Shown: positions 7,936 through 15,904 of the stretch, one piece after another
How the letters are laid out: each line of letters opens with the position of its first letter
Numbering within the stretch: the first letter of the stretch is position 1
Source: Thermotoga neapolitana DSM 4359
GTDB taxonomy: Bacteria > Thermotogota > Thermotogae > Thermotogales > Thermotogaceae
Reading direction: 5' to 3'
DNA length: 64,000 nt
NCBI RefSeq assembly: GCF_000018945.1
Contig: NC_011978.1
Coordinates: 1,210,729-1,274,728 of the forward strand
Translations under genes and position numbers: made by a program
Notes under the pieces: generated by a model
Databases searched by the model: none
Told to the model about the DNA's origin: nothing
Seen by the model: only the letters and a program-made list of their open reading frames with translations

Positions 7936-9244
7936 GTCTTTCGACCTGCCTTTCAAGGAGTTTTATCCTGTACCATTCCCTTGCGAATTTCTCCGGATCC
8001 TTTTTCTCTTCAGGGCATCCCGTTTTGCCATCGAACCTGGCACTTCTACATCCTCCCATGCACACAGGAAGGAGTTTGCACCTCATGCATTCTTCGCTTT
8101 CGAAAGCATCGAAAGAATGCCATCTGAGATATTTTTTCCTGTCGTATTCCAGTCCTCGGTTGGTCAATCTTCCTATCTCCATGCCTTTTCCCACTCTCAC
8201 TGTGCATGGATACAACTCTCCCTGTGGACCTATCACAACAGAAGACACACAGTCGTACTCACAGTATCTGTTTTGCACAAGAACGGGAAGAAACACATTG
8301 AAGCCTCTTTTCGCAGCACTTTCGTAGAAATTGAGAATGTTCAGAGACTCCCGATCTCTGATCTCATAGACCTTCCTGAAAAAGAATTCCCTGCTGTTCG
8401 ATCCAAAAATCCACCTGAAATATACCCTCGTTCTGTCTTTCGGAAATCGCTCCAGAACGTTCAGAAACTCTTCTACACGATGGAAGTTGTCAGGTCCCAC
8501 ATTCATTCTGAACGTGACCTGAAGTTTCTCCGTGACCCTGAAGAGATTCTCCAGATTTTCCACAATGGTGTCGAAAGTTCCCTTGCCACCTTTCAAAGGC
8601 CTGTATTTATTGTGAACATCTTCTGGGCCATCGATCGTTATTTGAACGTTTCTTATTTCGAGCCTGTCAAACCATTCCGCTTTTTCTTTGTCGAGAAGGT
8701 ATCCATTCGTTGACATGGAGGAGTGAAAATCCACATTGTTTTCTCTGCATGCTTCTATCAGCGATGAGTTTACGAACTTCACCACGTCAAAACACAGGAG
8801 GGGTTCCCCGCCGAACCAGCCTACACTTATAGATCTTCTGGTTCGAATCAGCCTTTTCAGATATTCTACGATCCTTTCTGCCGTTTTCGCTGTCATCGAA
8901 GGTCCTGTTTTCGATTCATAGCAGTAGATACAATCAAAATTGCATGCCAGGGTGGGTATGATTGTGACCATAACCGAGGAAGAATCATAGCGGGTCATTC
9001 TGTTCATAAGTTTCAGATGCTCTATTTCGTCGAAGTCCTCATCAACGATATACCCACCGTAGATCAAATCTTTCTTTATGGAAAGCCATTCTTCAGGGAT
9101 CTCTTCGTCTGGATCTTTGAGAATCTTCTCTGCAATTTCTGCTTTGCTTTTTTCCAGACGAGCGATCGCTCTGGTTAGAAAGTTCACAAACACAACGTAG
9201 TCGCCATCTCTGAAAATCACATTGTATCTTGAAGGTTTGAACAC
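7916..9244 (-). CDS. Radical-SAM/SPASM peptide-modifying enzyme (third cassette, first copy)
   Basis: A 442-residue paralogue of the next gene, with CNFDCIYC in the radical-SAM core, WFGGEP, and a SPASM domain (CEYDCVSS, CMRCKLLPVCMGGC). It starts with GTG after GGGGGGATC. The N-terminal 90 residues are a recognition-type domain (DEDFDEIEHLKL). No whole precursor gene is left upstream: the 280 bases before it hold transposase debris and a short Cys-rich open stretch ending 14 bases before its start. It may act on that peptide's intact form, on the 61-residue peptide, or jointly with the second enzyme (inference). Confidence 0.87.
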   Translation of the reverse strand: MFKPSRYNVIFRDGDYVVFVNFLTRAIARLEKSKAEIAEKILKDPDEEIPEEWLSIKKDLIYGGYIVDEDFDEIEHLKLMNRMTRYDSSSVMVTIIPTLACNFDCIYCYESKTGPSMTAKTAERIVEYLKRLIRTRRSISVGWFGGEPLLCFDVVKFVNSSLIEACRENNVDFHSSMSTNGYLLDKEKAEWFDRLEIRNVQITIDGPEDVHNKYRPLKGGKGTFDTIVENLENLFRVTEKLQVTFRMNVGPDNFHRVEEFLNVLERFPKDRTRVYFRWIFGSNSREFFFRKVYEIRDRESLNILNFYESAAKRGFNVFLPVLVQNRYCEYDCVSSVVIGPQGELYPCTVRVGKGMEIGRLTNRGLEYDRKKYLRWHSFDAFESEECMRCKLLPVCMGGCRSARFDGKTGCPEEKKDPEKFAREWYRIKLLERQVERHEAFEI

Positions 9245-9257
9245 GAAAGATCCCCCC

Positions 9258-9323
9258 TTAGTTTTTCGCCAAACAGCTGGTACAGTTCACGTTTGGAGGA
9301 CACACCAGACAACCAGCATACCC
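9258..9323 (-). other. Start-less Cys-rich open stretch before a radical-SAM gene
   Basis: Between two in-frame stops, 21 codons read GYAGCLVCPPNVNC then TSCLAKN: Cys spacing C-x2-C-x5-C-x2-C, ending 14 bases before the radical-SAM start, where precursor genes sit in related cassettes. There is no start codon before the first Cys. It could be the C-terminus of a precursor whose front was lost, or chance reading of the adjoining TnpB remnant. Confidence 0.35.
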
Positions 9324-9500
9324 TTATAGAAACCGTACTCTCAGCAATTGACATCCTCAGTCTGGTCCCATGAAGTTCCTCGTCGAAGTCTTGTGTCTTT
9401 TACCGCAGACAGGACACGTCTGTGAGGTGTAGGACTCGTCCAGCAAGTTTTGATAGTTCTTTGCTTAAGTTCATCATAATTCCTGAAAGGAATGTGCTTT
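9320..9500 (-). pseudogene. Fragment of an IS200/IS605-type TnpB gene
   Basis: Read across frames, this stretch gives [16 protein letters not shown], then [19 protein letters not shown] and STRNF, the conserved C-terminal region and first half of the zinc ribbon of TnpB/OrfB proteins. Frameshifts and stops follow, and the RuvC end is missing. TnpB is the RNA-guided nuclease carried by IS200/IS605 transposons. The debris sits between the split permease and the radical-SAM pair, marking an old insertion or recombination that separated the parts of this cassette. Confidence 0.65.
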
Positions 9501-9539
9501 ATGGCTTGTTTTTTGTAAGGACTAGGAAAACGATTTAAT

Positions 9540-10264
9540 TTACTCTGGAATCGTGAGAACAACTGTTTCCTCATCCACACCTTTTCCAAAAAACATACCC
9601 AGTGCGAAGAATACTCCACCCATGATAAGCGAGAAAGTTAGCAAAAGAGAAAAGATATCACCTTGAAAGTTTTTCACCGTAGAGTTTATCAGAACGTTTC
9701 CACCATATCCCAGAGCGAATACGCTCGCTATCGTTACGAATCTCATGAGAGCGGCCCTTCTGATTTTCATCACCACGCTGCTTATGAAAGTCGACACGCC
9801 TGTGTTCACTATGGTTCCATATATGAAAATCTTGGTCACATCTGTCGGAAACGCTTTGATGTTGAAAGTCCTTGCAAGAAACACAAAAACTATGAAAAAG
9901 ATCGCAAGATAAATCTCACCTGAAAGCCACATGGACAGGATAGCACTTTTCAGATAGCTTTTTATCCTAAAGCCGTTTGAAAGCAGAAATTCGATCCTTC
10001 CACTCTCTTTCTCCGGGATTATAACCTGCTGAAGAATTGTGAAGATTCCCATCATGATCATGCTGAGGGACATCACATAACATAGAGCATTTCAGCGATA
10101 TAAATTCTCGCGATACTCTCGTTTGCAAGGATCTGCTTGGTTGTTTCGTCTGCGAAAAGCTGCGCAAGAGTGAAGGAAAAAAGCGCCATTATGAAGATCA
10201 TCACAAAGTAAAAGGGAGGCTTTTTAAAGTTCATTTCAAAGAAATATCCAAATTCCCTCTTCAT
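9540..10264 (-). pseudogene. ABC-2 permease split by a frameshift
   Basis: The N-terminal piece (MKREFGYFF..., 10264 to 10073) ends IAEMLYVM at a TGA. The rest follows in another frame (MSLSMIMMGIFTILQQ..., to 9540), with the usual cytoplasmic loop (EKESGRIEFLLSNGF) and four more helices. Joined, they make a normal 241-residue ABC-2 permease, so a one-base change near 10076 has split it. The junction reads ATGTGATG, so the second half could restart weakly and a two-piece protein cannot be ruled out. It overlaps its ATPase (10261-10977) by four bases. Confidence 0.7.
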
Positions 10265-10977
10265 GACCTTCCCTCCTTTACGAAATCGAGAAAGAGTTTT
10301 TCCAGAGATTGATACTTTGAAAGAGCATCCCATACCAAGTTGTCCGCCAGTATCTTGCCGTCCTTTATCAGGACGAATCTGTCAGCGAGTTTCTCTACTT
10401 CAGCAAGGTCATGCGAAGTTATGAGGACACCCTTTCCCGCTCTTTTGAGCTCTTTTATCGTTTCCCTCATGTTTATCCTCGATATTGGGTCAAGTCCGCT
10501 CATCGGTTCGTCAAGTATCAGAAGATCGGGATCTGGAAGTAGAGAGAGCAGGAAAGAAAGCTTTCTTCTCGTACCCTTCGAATATGTGTGAACCTTTTTG
10601 CTTAGAAACTCTTTCAAGCCGAGTTTTTCCGAGTAATAATCGATCATGTCTTTGCTGAGTTTTCCTTCAAAGTATTTGTAAAATCTCTCTACATTCTTTT
10701 GCCCGGTGTCTCCTTCCCAGAAAAAGTCCTTCTCGCTCACTACAGAAACCCTTAAGTTTGGATTTTTTATAATAGTGCCAGAATCAACCTTGAAGATCCC
10801 AGAAATGCACCTTATGGTAGTCGTCTTCCCCGCACCGTTGGGACCTATCAATGCAAGAATCTCATTCATGAAAATGTCAAAGGAAACATCTTTCAAGATG
10901 TGTTTTTCACCTATCTTTTTATTAATTTTTCTAAGAGTAATGGCTTTGGTTCTAAAATCTCTTTTCTCCATAGGCAT
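10261..10977 (-). CDS. ABC transporter ATP-binding protein
   Basis: A 238-residue ATPase with Walker A GPNGAGKTT, signature YSKGTRRK and Walker B LLILDEPMSGLDP, a composition usual for ATPases paired with ABC-2 permeases. The start chosen is the ATG at 10977 behind AAGGGGGA; this overlaps the 3' end of the truncated radical-SAM gene by 67 bases. The permease gene follows with a four-base overlap but is split, so the pump may no longer work. Residues 1-20 are longer and more basic than in typical family members. Confidence 0.83.
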   Translation of the reverse strand: MPMEKRDFRTKAITLRKINKKIGEKHILKDVSFDIFMNEILALIGPNGAGKTTTIRCISGIFKVDSGTIIKNPNLRVSVVSEKDFFWEGDTGQKNVERFYKYFEGKLSKDMIDYYSEKLGLKEFLSKKVHTYSKGTRRKLSFLLSLLPDPDLLILDEPMSGLDPISRINMRETIKELKRAGKGVLITSHDLAEVEKLADRFVLIKDGKILADNLVWDALSKYQSLEKLFLDFVKEGRS

Positions 10978-11822
10978 CTTTCCCCCTTCTCTGATGCTTT
11001 TTGCATGCCCCTTGTTATACATCCGTGACAAAACCATAAATCGTTGCAATTTTTGCATATTTTATCGTTGGGAGCAGGAGTTTCTGATATTGTCTGCAAA
11101 AGATCTGAATTTTCAATTAGAAAATTTCTGTACGAGTATCCATATCTTCTAAGATTTTCAATATATACACTTGCCATTTGACAAATTTTCACATCAAAGT
11201 TTGGAGAAATCGTCAAGCTGTTCCAGCCTGCTCCGCAGTTAATAGCATTTGGCCTTGATTCAAGAGTGGTTATGAAATCTTTTCCATATACGTTGATAAG
11301 CTTATTCATATTGGAAACGAATTTTTTAAAAGAATCCATACTCAGAATCAAGTTCTTATTGACTTTTGCTCTTCCCAATGGAGCAATCGGTCCGAATGCA
11401 ATTGATGTAGCTCCAAGCTTATGGGCAGTTTCTGCTATTTCGAACATATGATCCACATTTTTTGGAGTCACATTGCAAGCAATTCTGACAGGTACACCGG
11501 TATCTGTTACTTTTGAGATAGTGTCCACGGCTTTCTCATAAGCATATCTATTACCTGTGAACCATTCATAATATTCTGGATAAATACTATGTAGATCGAT
11601 TTGAAAAGCCACTCTTTCTTTATTCTCCTCAATCAATTTCAAAACTTCAGCACTGAATCCTGAACCATTCGATAAAATGCCAACCAATTCAAGATTATGT
11701 TTAAATATCTCCTCTAACACTGTTTTGAAGTCCAGAAATATGGTTGGTTCTCCACCAGTTAATTCTATGACTTTTACACCTAAATCTTCAAATTTTCTGA
11801 GAATGTGTTTCGTTATCTGCCT
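10911..11822 (-). pseudogene. Radical-SAM/SPASM enzyme lacking its N-terminus
   Basis: The open stretch carries the latter part of a radical-SAM core (ELTGGEP, then IDLHS) and a SPASM-like C-terminus (CGAGWNSLTISPNFDVKIC and CKNCNDLWFCHGC). Reading back past ITKHILRKF, the frame meets a TGA at 11823-11825 with no CxxxCxxC motif. Instead the upstream DNA encodes, in another frame, the small secreted peptide 11788-11895. The recognition domain and the catalytic cluster motif are therefore lost, and with them probably the cassette's precursor gene, by a deletion joining the peptide gene to the middle of the enzyme gene. Confidence 0.8.
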
Positions 11823-11895
11823 TCACTTTGTCAGCGAAAATGGTTGTGGACAAGAGGACAAATATCAAAAAGATAATCATCAGAACCTTTCGCAT
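11788..11895 (-). CDS. Small hydrophobic secreted peptide divergent from the regulator (35 residues)
   Basis: ATG at 11895 follows AGGTGATC. The peptide begins MRKVLMIIFLIFVLLSTTIF, a signal-peptide-like basic start and hydrophobic run with a plausible cleavage site at FA-D, then a short polar tail. Its last ten codons overlap the truncated radical-SAM frame, so the original C-terminus may have been replaced by the deletion. Like the peptides at 19294-19467 and 29236-29475, it lies immediately upstream of, and divergent from, a helical-repeat/HTH regulator. Confidence 0.55.
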   Translation of the reverse strand: MRKVLMIIFLIFVLLSTTIFADKVKADNETHSQKI

Positions 11896-12050
11896 TTCTG
11901 ATCACCTGTCATCACCTTATCAAACCTTATATGGTTTTCAAGTTTTGGCTGTTCCAAAATCCTCTCTAGAAGCACATTTTCAGCACCAAATTTTGTCGAG
12001 TTCGAAACAATTTGATTTTTTGGGGTATAACTATAAAGAGGTGATTGAAA

Positions 12051-13613
12051 ATGAAAGGTATTGAGAGTCTCAAAGAAATCTTCAAGTATGGTGCATTTTC
12101 TCTCCCGGTCGCCAATTATCTTCTCTGTGAGGGAAACATTCCAGGAGATTGTAAGGGAATTCTCGATGTTTTAAAACTCGCGTGGAAAGGGAACTTCAAA
12201 GAAGCGATTCGGAGAGCAGACAAAGCTGTGGAGAACAGCAGGTCTGAAACTGCGAAGTACTTCCTTTTAGCGAACAAACTGGCATTTTTAAAATATACAG
12301 GTAAAACGGATGTGAACTTATACAGATACCTGAAAAGAAACCTTCCCAAAATGTCAAAATCGATAAGAGATACTGTGATCGTTACTTTAATAAATTTTGA
12401 AGCAAGCGGAGTAAAGCCACTGCGGAAGATGAGGGTGTGGAAGAACAACTACAGAAAATCCACACTTTCTTTTTTATATCTCTCCCTGGCAAGAAGGGAA
12501 GCAGATTCTGGAGACCTCTCTGAAGCGGTGCACGGTTACATACAGGCTTACAAACTGTCCAGAGAAATTCCCCATCCAACCTGTATGGTTTCCTCTTTGA
12601 ACGATCTGGCATGGGACATTAAGGAAAAACACCCAAAACTCGCCTACGATCTTTCTAAAGGAGCTGTTTTCTGGCTTGGATACTACAAGGAAGCACCGGG
12701 GAACCTCTTTGGAACACTGGATACCCTGTTTGTTTTGGAAAAAAGCATAGGATCACCTTTCATTCACAGTACTGCACATATCATCGTTTCGATTTCTGTG
12801 CCAAAGAATTATTTGCCTCTACTCAAAGAAGCAAAGAAATTTGTGCTGGACCATACGCGATCGACTTATCCGAACACAAGTGAGGTGAGAGAGTACATTA
12901 AAAATGTCATTCAGAAAAGAAGACCTCTCAGTTCCAAAGGTATCTCAGATATATTGAAGGGAAAAACAAGAACGATTCGTGCAGATACGATAAGAAGACT
13001 GTTGACATTCAGTGTCGATCCAAGTGCGCCTTTTCCCATTTGGAACGAGTGGATAAAAATGGAGATTGAAAGAAAATACAAGGAATCATCAGAAAAAATA
13101 AAAGGATTCTCCCTCCATCAGAGACAAATCCTTTTTCTTTCCACCTACACGGCTCTTCTTGATAGGGAATTTCTTTCAAGGAAAGAAAGGCTCAAAAAGA
13201 CATACACACTCCTTGAAGATATTGAGTCATTCGCTGATTTCATGGCAAAAGATTATCAGACCATGGAATTTGTTGTTTCAATGGTGAAGGCTCATCCTTT
13301 CGTTGAAGGAAGAAAAGAAGCAGTGAAGAGAGCCCTTGCAAGGATGAAAAGAAAGAGACTGGAAAGATTTGTTCTGAGATACATCGAGATGAAAGAGTCA
13401 GACAGAAAGCTCCTTGATAGATTTCTGAGGAACTACGGAAGGTACGATGGTGTGAGGTTTGGCATCAGGTTAAAAGGTCCAGAAGTAGTGAGAGAATTTG
13501 CAAAAAAGTACTCTCTCAAGGTTCAGCCCCTGTTTGCTGCCTTCTGGTGTGAAGAGGATGGAAGAGTGAGAAGAAGACTGGAAAGAGTCTTGAAGCATAT
13601 GGTCCTGAATTGA
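12051..13613 (+). CDS. Helical-repeat/HTH regulator, copy 1
   Basis: A 520-residue soluble protein. The first half is helical with TPR-like pairs (around SLARREADSGDLSEAVHGYI and SREIPHPTCMVSSLNDLAW). A segment around residues 290-325 aligns with the XRE-like HTH of copy 2 but is degenerate (SSKGISDILKGKTRTIRADT). A basic C-terminal domain follows, nearly identical to copy 2. Such repeat-plus-HTH proteins often sense a peptide and bind DNA (RRNPP-type regulators); that is inference, as the HTH here is not N-terminal. ATG at 12051 is seven bases after GAGGTGA. It is divergent from a secreted-peptide gene, and hicB follows about 100 bases downstream. Confidence 0.7.
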   Translation: MKGIESLKEIFKYGAFSLPVANYLLCEGNIPGDCKGILDVLKLAWKGNFKEAIRRADKAVENSRSETAKYFLLANKLAFLKYTGKTDVNLYRYLKRNLPKMSKSIRDTVIVTLINFEASGVKPLRKMRVWKNNYRKSTLSFLYLSLARREADSGDLSEAVHGYIQAYKLSREIPHPTCMVSSLNDLAWDIKEKHPKLAYDLSKGAVFWLGYYKEAPGNLFGTLDTLFVLEKSIGSPFIHSTAHIIVSISVPKNYLPLLKEAKKFVLDHTRSTYPNTSEVREYIKNVIQKRRPLSSKGISDILKGKTRTIRADTIRRLLTFSVDPSAPFPIWNEWIKMEIERKYKESSEKIKGFSLHQRQILFLSTYTALLDREFLSRKERLKKTYTLLEDIESFADFMAKDYQTMEFVVSMVKAHPFVEGRKEAVKRALARMKRKRLERFVLRYIEMKESDRKLLDRFLRNYGRYDGVRFGIRLKGPEVVREFAKKYSLKVQPLFAAFWCEEDGRVRRRLERVLKHMVLN

Positions 13614-13709
13614 ACCCGGAGTTCCAGCCTTAGAATCTCTTTCTCCTGCTATAATTTAATCGAAATTGCCATATCATTTGTCATGATGGAAAAATGAGGG
13701 GTGAAAAAC

Positions 13710-13928
13710 GTGCGCAAAATTTTCACAGCTATCATTGAATACGATCCTGAAACAAAGCAATATGTTGGAATGGTTCCAGATGTTCCAGGTGTGCATACTG
13801 TAGGTAGTTCCTTAGAAGAAGTGAGAAGGAATTTAAAAGAGGTGCTTGAGCTCGTATTGGAGGAAGCAGGAGATGAAATAAATCACCAGGAATTCGTGGC
13901 TCTTGAGATGATAGAGGTGGAAACTTGA
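13710..13928 (+). CDS. hicB: HicB-type antitoxin, copy 1
   Basis: A 72-residue protein with the HicB fold signature: [20 protein letters not shown], then a helix ([19 protein letters not shown]). HicB proteins neutralise the HicA mRNA nuclease and often repress the operon. The start is the GTG at 13710 after GAGGGGTGA, matching the ATG in copy 2. The protein is essentially identical to copy 2, and the preceding 50 bases are nearly identical too, including a TATAATTTAATC box that may be the -10. Its toxin partner is truncated. Confidence 0.85.
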
Positions 13929-14107
13929 GTCGTCTTCCAATAGTTGATCCAAAAACTATGGAGAAGGTTTTACTGAAACTTGGATTTCAACGTGTTCGCC
14001 AAAAAGGAAGTCATGTGTTCTACAGGCACAGCAATGGAAAGTATACGACCATCCCATTTCATGCAAGAGACTTGCCCAAGTCACTTAATAAGAAAAATCA
14101 TCCGTGA
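13925..14107 (+). pseudogene. hicA: HicA toxin truncated by a one-base insertion
   Basis: TTG start overlapping the hicB stop (TTGA). It has the HicA core with the catalytic His region ([19 protein letters not shown]) but ends after KSLNKKNHP. Copy 2 has [18 protein letters not shown] instead. The difference is one extra A around 14087 (CTTAATAAG against CTTATAAG). The C-terminal helix is lost, so toxicity is doubtful although the active-site His remains. A truncated HicA could still bind HicB. Confidence 0.82.
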
Positions 14108-14190
14108 AGCGGGTATATCAGTGGAAGAATTCAAGAAAATACTCGAAAATCTATATCAGTACTTTCCCCACACAAACATTTCTACTGTTC

Positions 14191-15885
14191 TTATACCTCC
14201 AATTGACTCCTTACAATCTCCCTGTAAAGGGGAGATTTTTCCATGAGTTCTTCGTGTGTTCCTTCGGCTTCCACTCTTCCATTATTCAGTACGATGATCT
14301 TCTTTGCTTTTCTTATTGTGGAAAGCCTATGGGAGATTATGATCACGGTGTTGATTTCCTTCAGAATTTTTTCAAAGATTTTCTCCTCTGTCTCGCTGTC
14401 CACACCAGAGGTGGCTTCGTCCAGGATGAGAACCTGTGGTTTCCTGATCAAAGCCCTTGCAAGGACGATCCTCTGCCTTTGACCGTCCGAGAGTTTTGTT
14501 CCTCTTTCACCAACAACGGTGTGTATCCCGTTTTCCAGTTTCTCGACGAAATCGCACTCACACATCCTGAGAATACGTTCCAGCTCATCCTCCGGGAAGT
14601 CCTCAAAAAGCGTGATGTTGTTTTTGATGGTAGTATCGAACAAGATGTCGTTCGATCGAACAAGGATGATTTTCTTTCTGAGTGAAGAAAGTGAATACTG
14701 CTCGATAGGGATGTCGTTGATGAGGATCTGACCTTTTGTGGGTGTGAGAAAGCGGTTGAAGAGTGACACAAGTGTGCTCTTTCCCTCCCCAGAACTCGCC
14801 ACTATGGCCACCCTGTCGCCTGCGTCTATCTTTATGTTTAAATCAGTGAGTATCTCCCCGCCATCTGGATATCCAAAGGAAACATTTTGCAAACTCATCT
14901 GTTTGAAGTCTCCGAGCTCTTTTCCACCACCTTTCTCAGCGCTGAGTTCCATAACCTCTGAAATTCGTTCTTTATACGTCCTTGATCTCATAATGTCTAG
15001 AACAGAACTGTAAACGTTGCTTATTGATGAATAAAAACCGCTGATGAAGTAGAAAAACGATATCGCACTTCCGATTGTTATTTCCTTTTTCGCGATGAGA
15101 AAAGACGATAGAGCAACAACGAGTATCGGGAGCAATCCGTTTAAAAACGGATAGAGACTCTCCGTTTTCGCCACCACATTGAAGAGCGTATTCGACGTGT
15201 TCAACCACAGGTTAGTTAATTTTCCGAATTCTTTGTAGAAAAATCTCTTCGATTCGAATGCCTTGATAACCGCCGCCCCACTCAACGTCTCGTTTATAAA
15301 CTTGACACATTTCTCAAAACTCGAGCGTTCTTTTTCCTGATGTTCCATTATTCTCCGTCTGGGACTCGATAGTGGAAAACTGTAGAGAGGAGACAGAAGC
15401 AGGGCAATGAGAAGAATCCTGGGACTGAGCTGGTAGAACACGAAAACGAGCAGTCCTACTTTGAACGATGTTGCCACAAGGTCTGGAATTGTAGAGGAGT
15501 ACAGACTGATTATATACCACCCATCATCGAACATGCGGGTTATTATCTCTCCTGTGTTTTGCTTTTTCAGTTCAAGCATATCAGCGTCGAGCATCAGTCT
15601 TATCTGACTTCTGACCAAATTTTTGAACATACCGACGTTGTTGACAGCGGACATGAAACTGGCCAGGAAATCGAAAATAATGGTTAACAAGAGGAACACA
15701 AGAAACAACAGAATGTCTCCAAGGAAAGATGAAAGTTCTTTGCTGTGAATCGCTCTGTCAACGGCACTTTGAAGCAAAGTGACCCTTCTGGAATAGAAAA
15801 AACCCGAGGCAACTAAGCTCGCAGTTGTCAAAACGGCAAGTGCTATGTGATTCTTCCTCAAGAGCCGAAACTTTCCAGTTTTCAT
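14191..15885 (-). CDS. ABC exporter half-transporter B of the 31-residue peptide cassette
   Basis: 564 residues: a six-helix membrane domain (about 15-300), then an ATPase with Walker A ASSGEGKST, signature LSDGQRQR, Walker B VLILDEATSG and switch SHRL. It follows half-transporter A by 19 bases and the two probably form a heterodimer. Start at the ATG with GGAGG ten bases upstream. The likely cargo is the modified 31-residue peptide (inference from operon order). The equivalent T. maritima operon (TM1315-TM1319, from memory) is strongly induced in stationary phase. Its 3' end meets the hicAB genes coming from the other strand. Confidence 0.87.
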   Translation of the reverse strand: MKTGKFRLLRKNHIALAVLTTASLVASGFFYSRRVTLLQSAVDRAIHSKELSSFLGDILLFLVFLLLTIIFDFLASFMSAVNNVGMFKNLVRSQIRLMLDADMLELKKQNTGEIITRMFDDGWYIISLYSSTIPDLVATSFKVGLLVFVFYQLSPRILLIALLLSPLYSFPLSSPRRRIMEHQEKERSSFEKCVKFINETLSGAAVIKAFESKRFFYKEFGKLTNLWLNTSNTLFNVVAKTESLYPFLNGLLPILVVALSSFLIAKKEITIGSAISFFYFISGFYSSISNVYSSVLDIMRSRTYKERISEVMELSAEKGGGKELGDFKQMSLQNVSFGYPDGGEILTDLNIKIDAGDRVAIVASSGEGKSTLVSLFNRFLTPTKGQILINDIPIEQYSLSSLRKKIILVRSNDILFDTTIKNNITLFEDFPEDELERILRMCECDFVEKLENGIHTVVGERGTKLSDGQRQRIVLARALIRKPQVLILDEATSGVDSETEEKIFEKILKEINTVIIISHRLSTIRKAKKIIVLNNGRVEAEGTHEELMEKSPLYREIVRSQLEV

Positions 15886-15904
15886 GCCCACTTTTCCTCC
15901 CAAT

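Noticed and set aside
9341..9619. 92-codon frame as an independent gene between permease and radical-SAM genes
   Set aside because: It overlaps the permease end and reads TnpB remnant sequence out of frame.
14104..14685. 193-codon + strand frame downstream of hicA copy 1
   Set aside because: Mostly antisense to the exporter ATPase domain; only its first codons are hicA tail.
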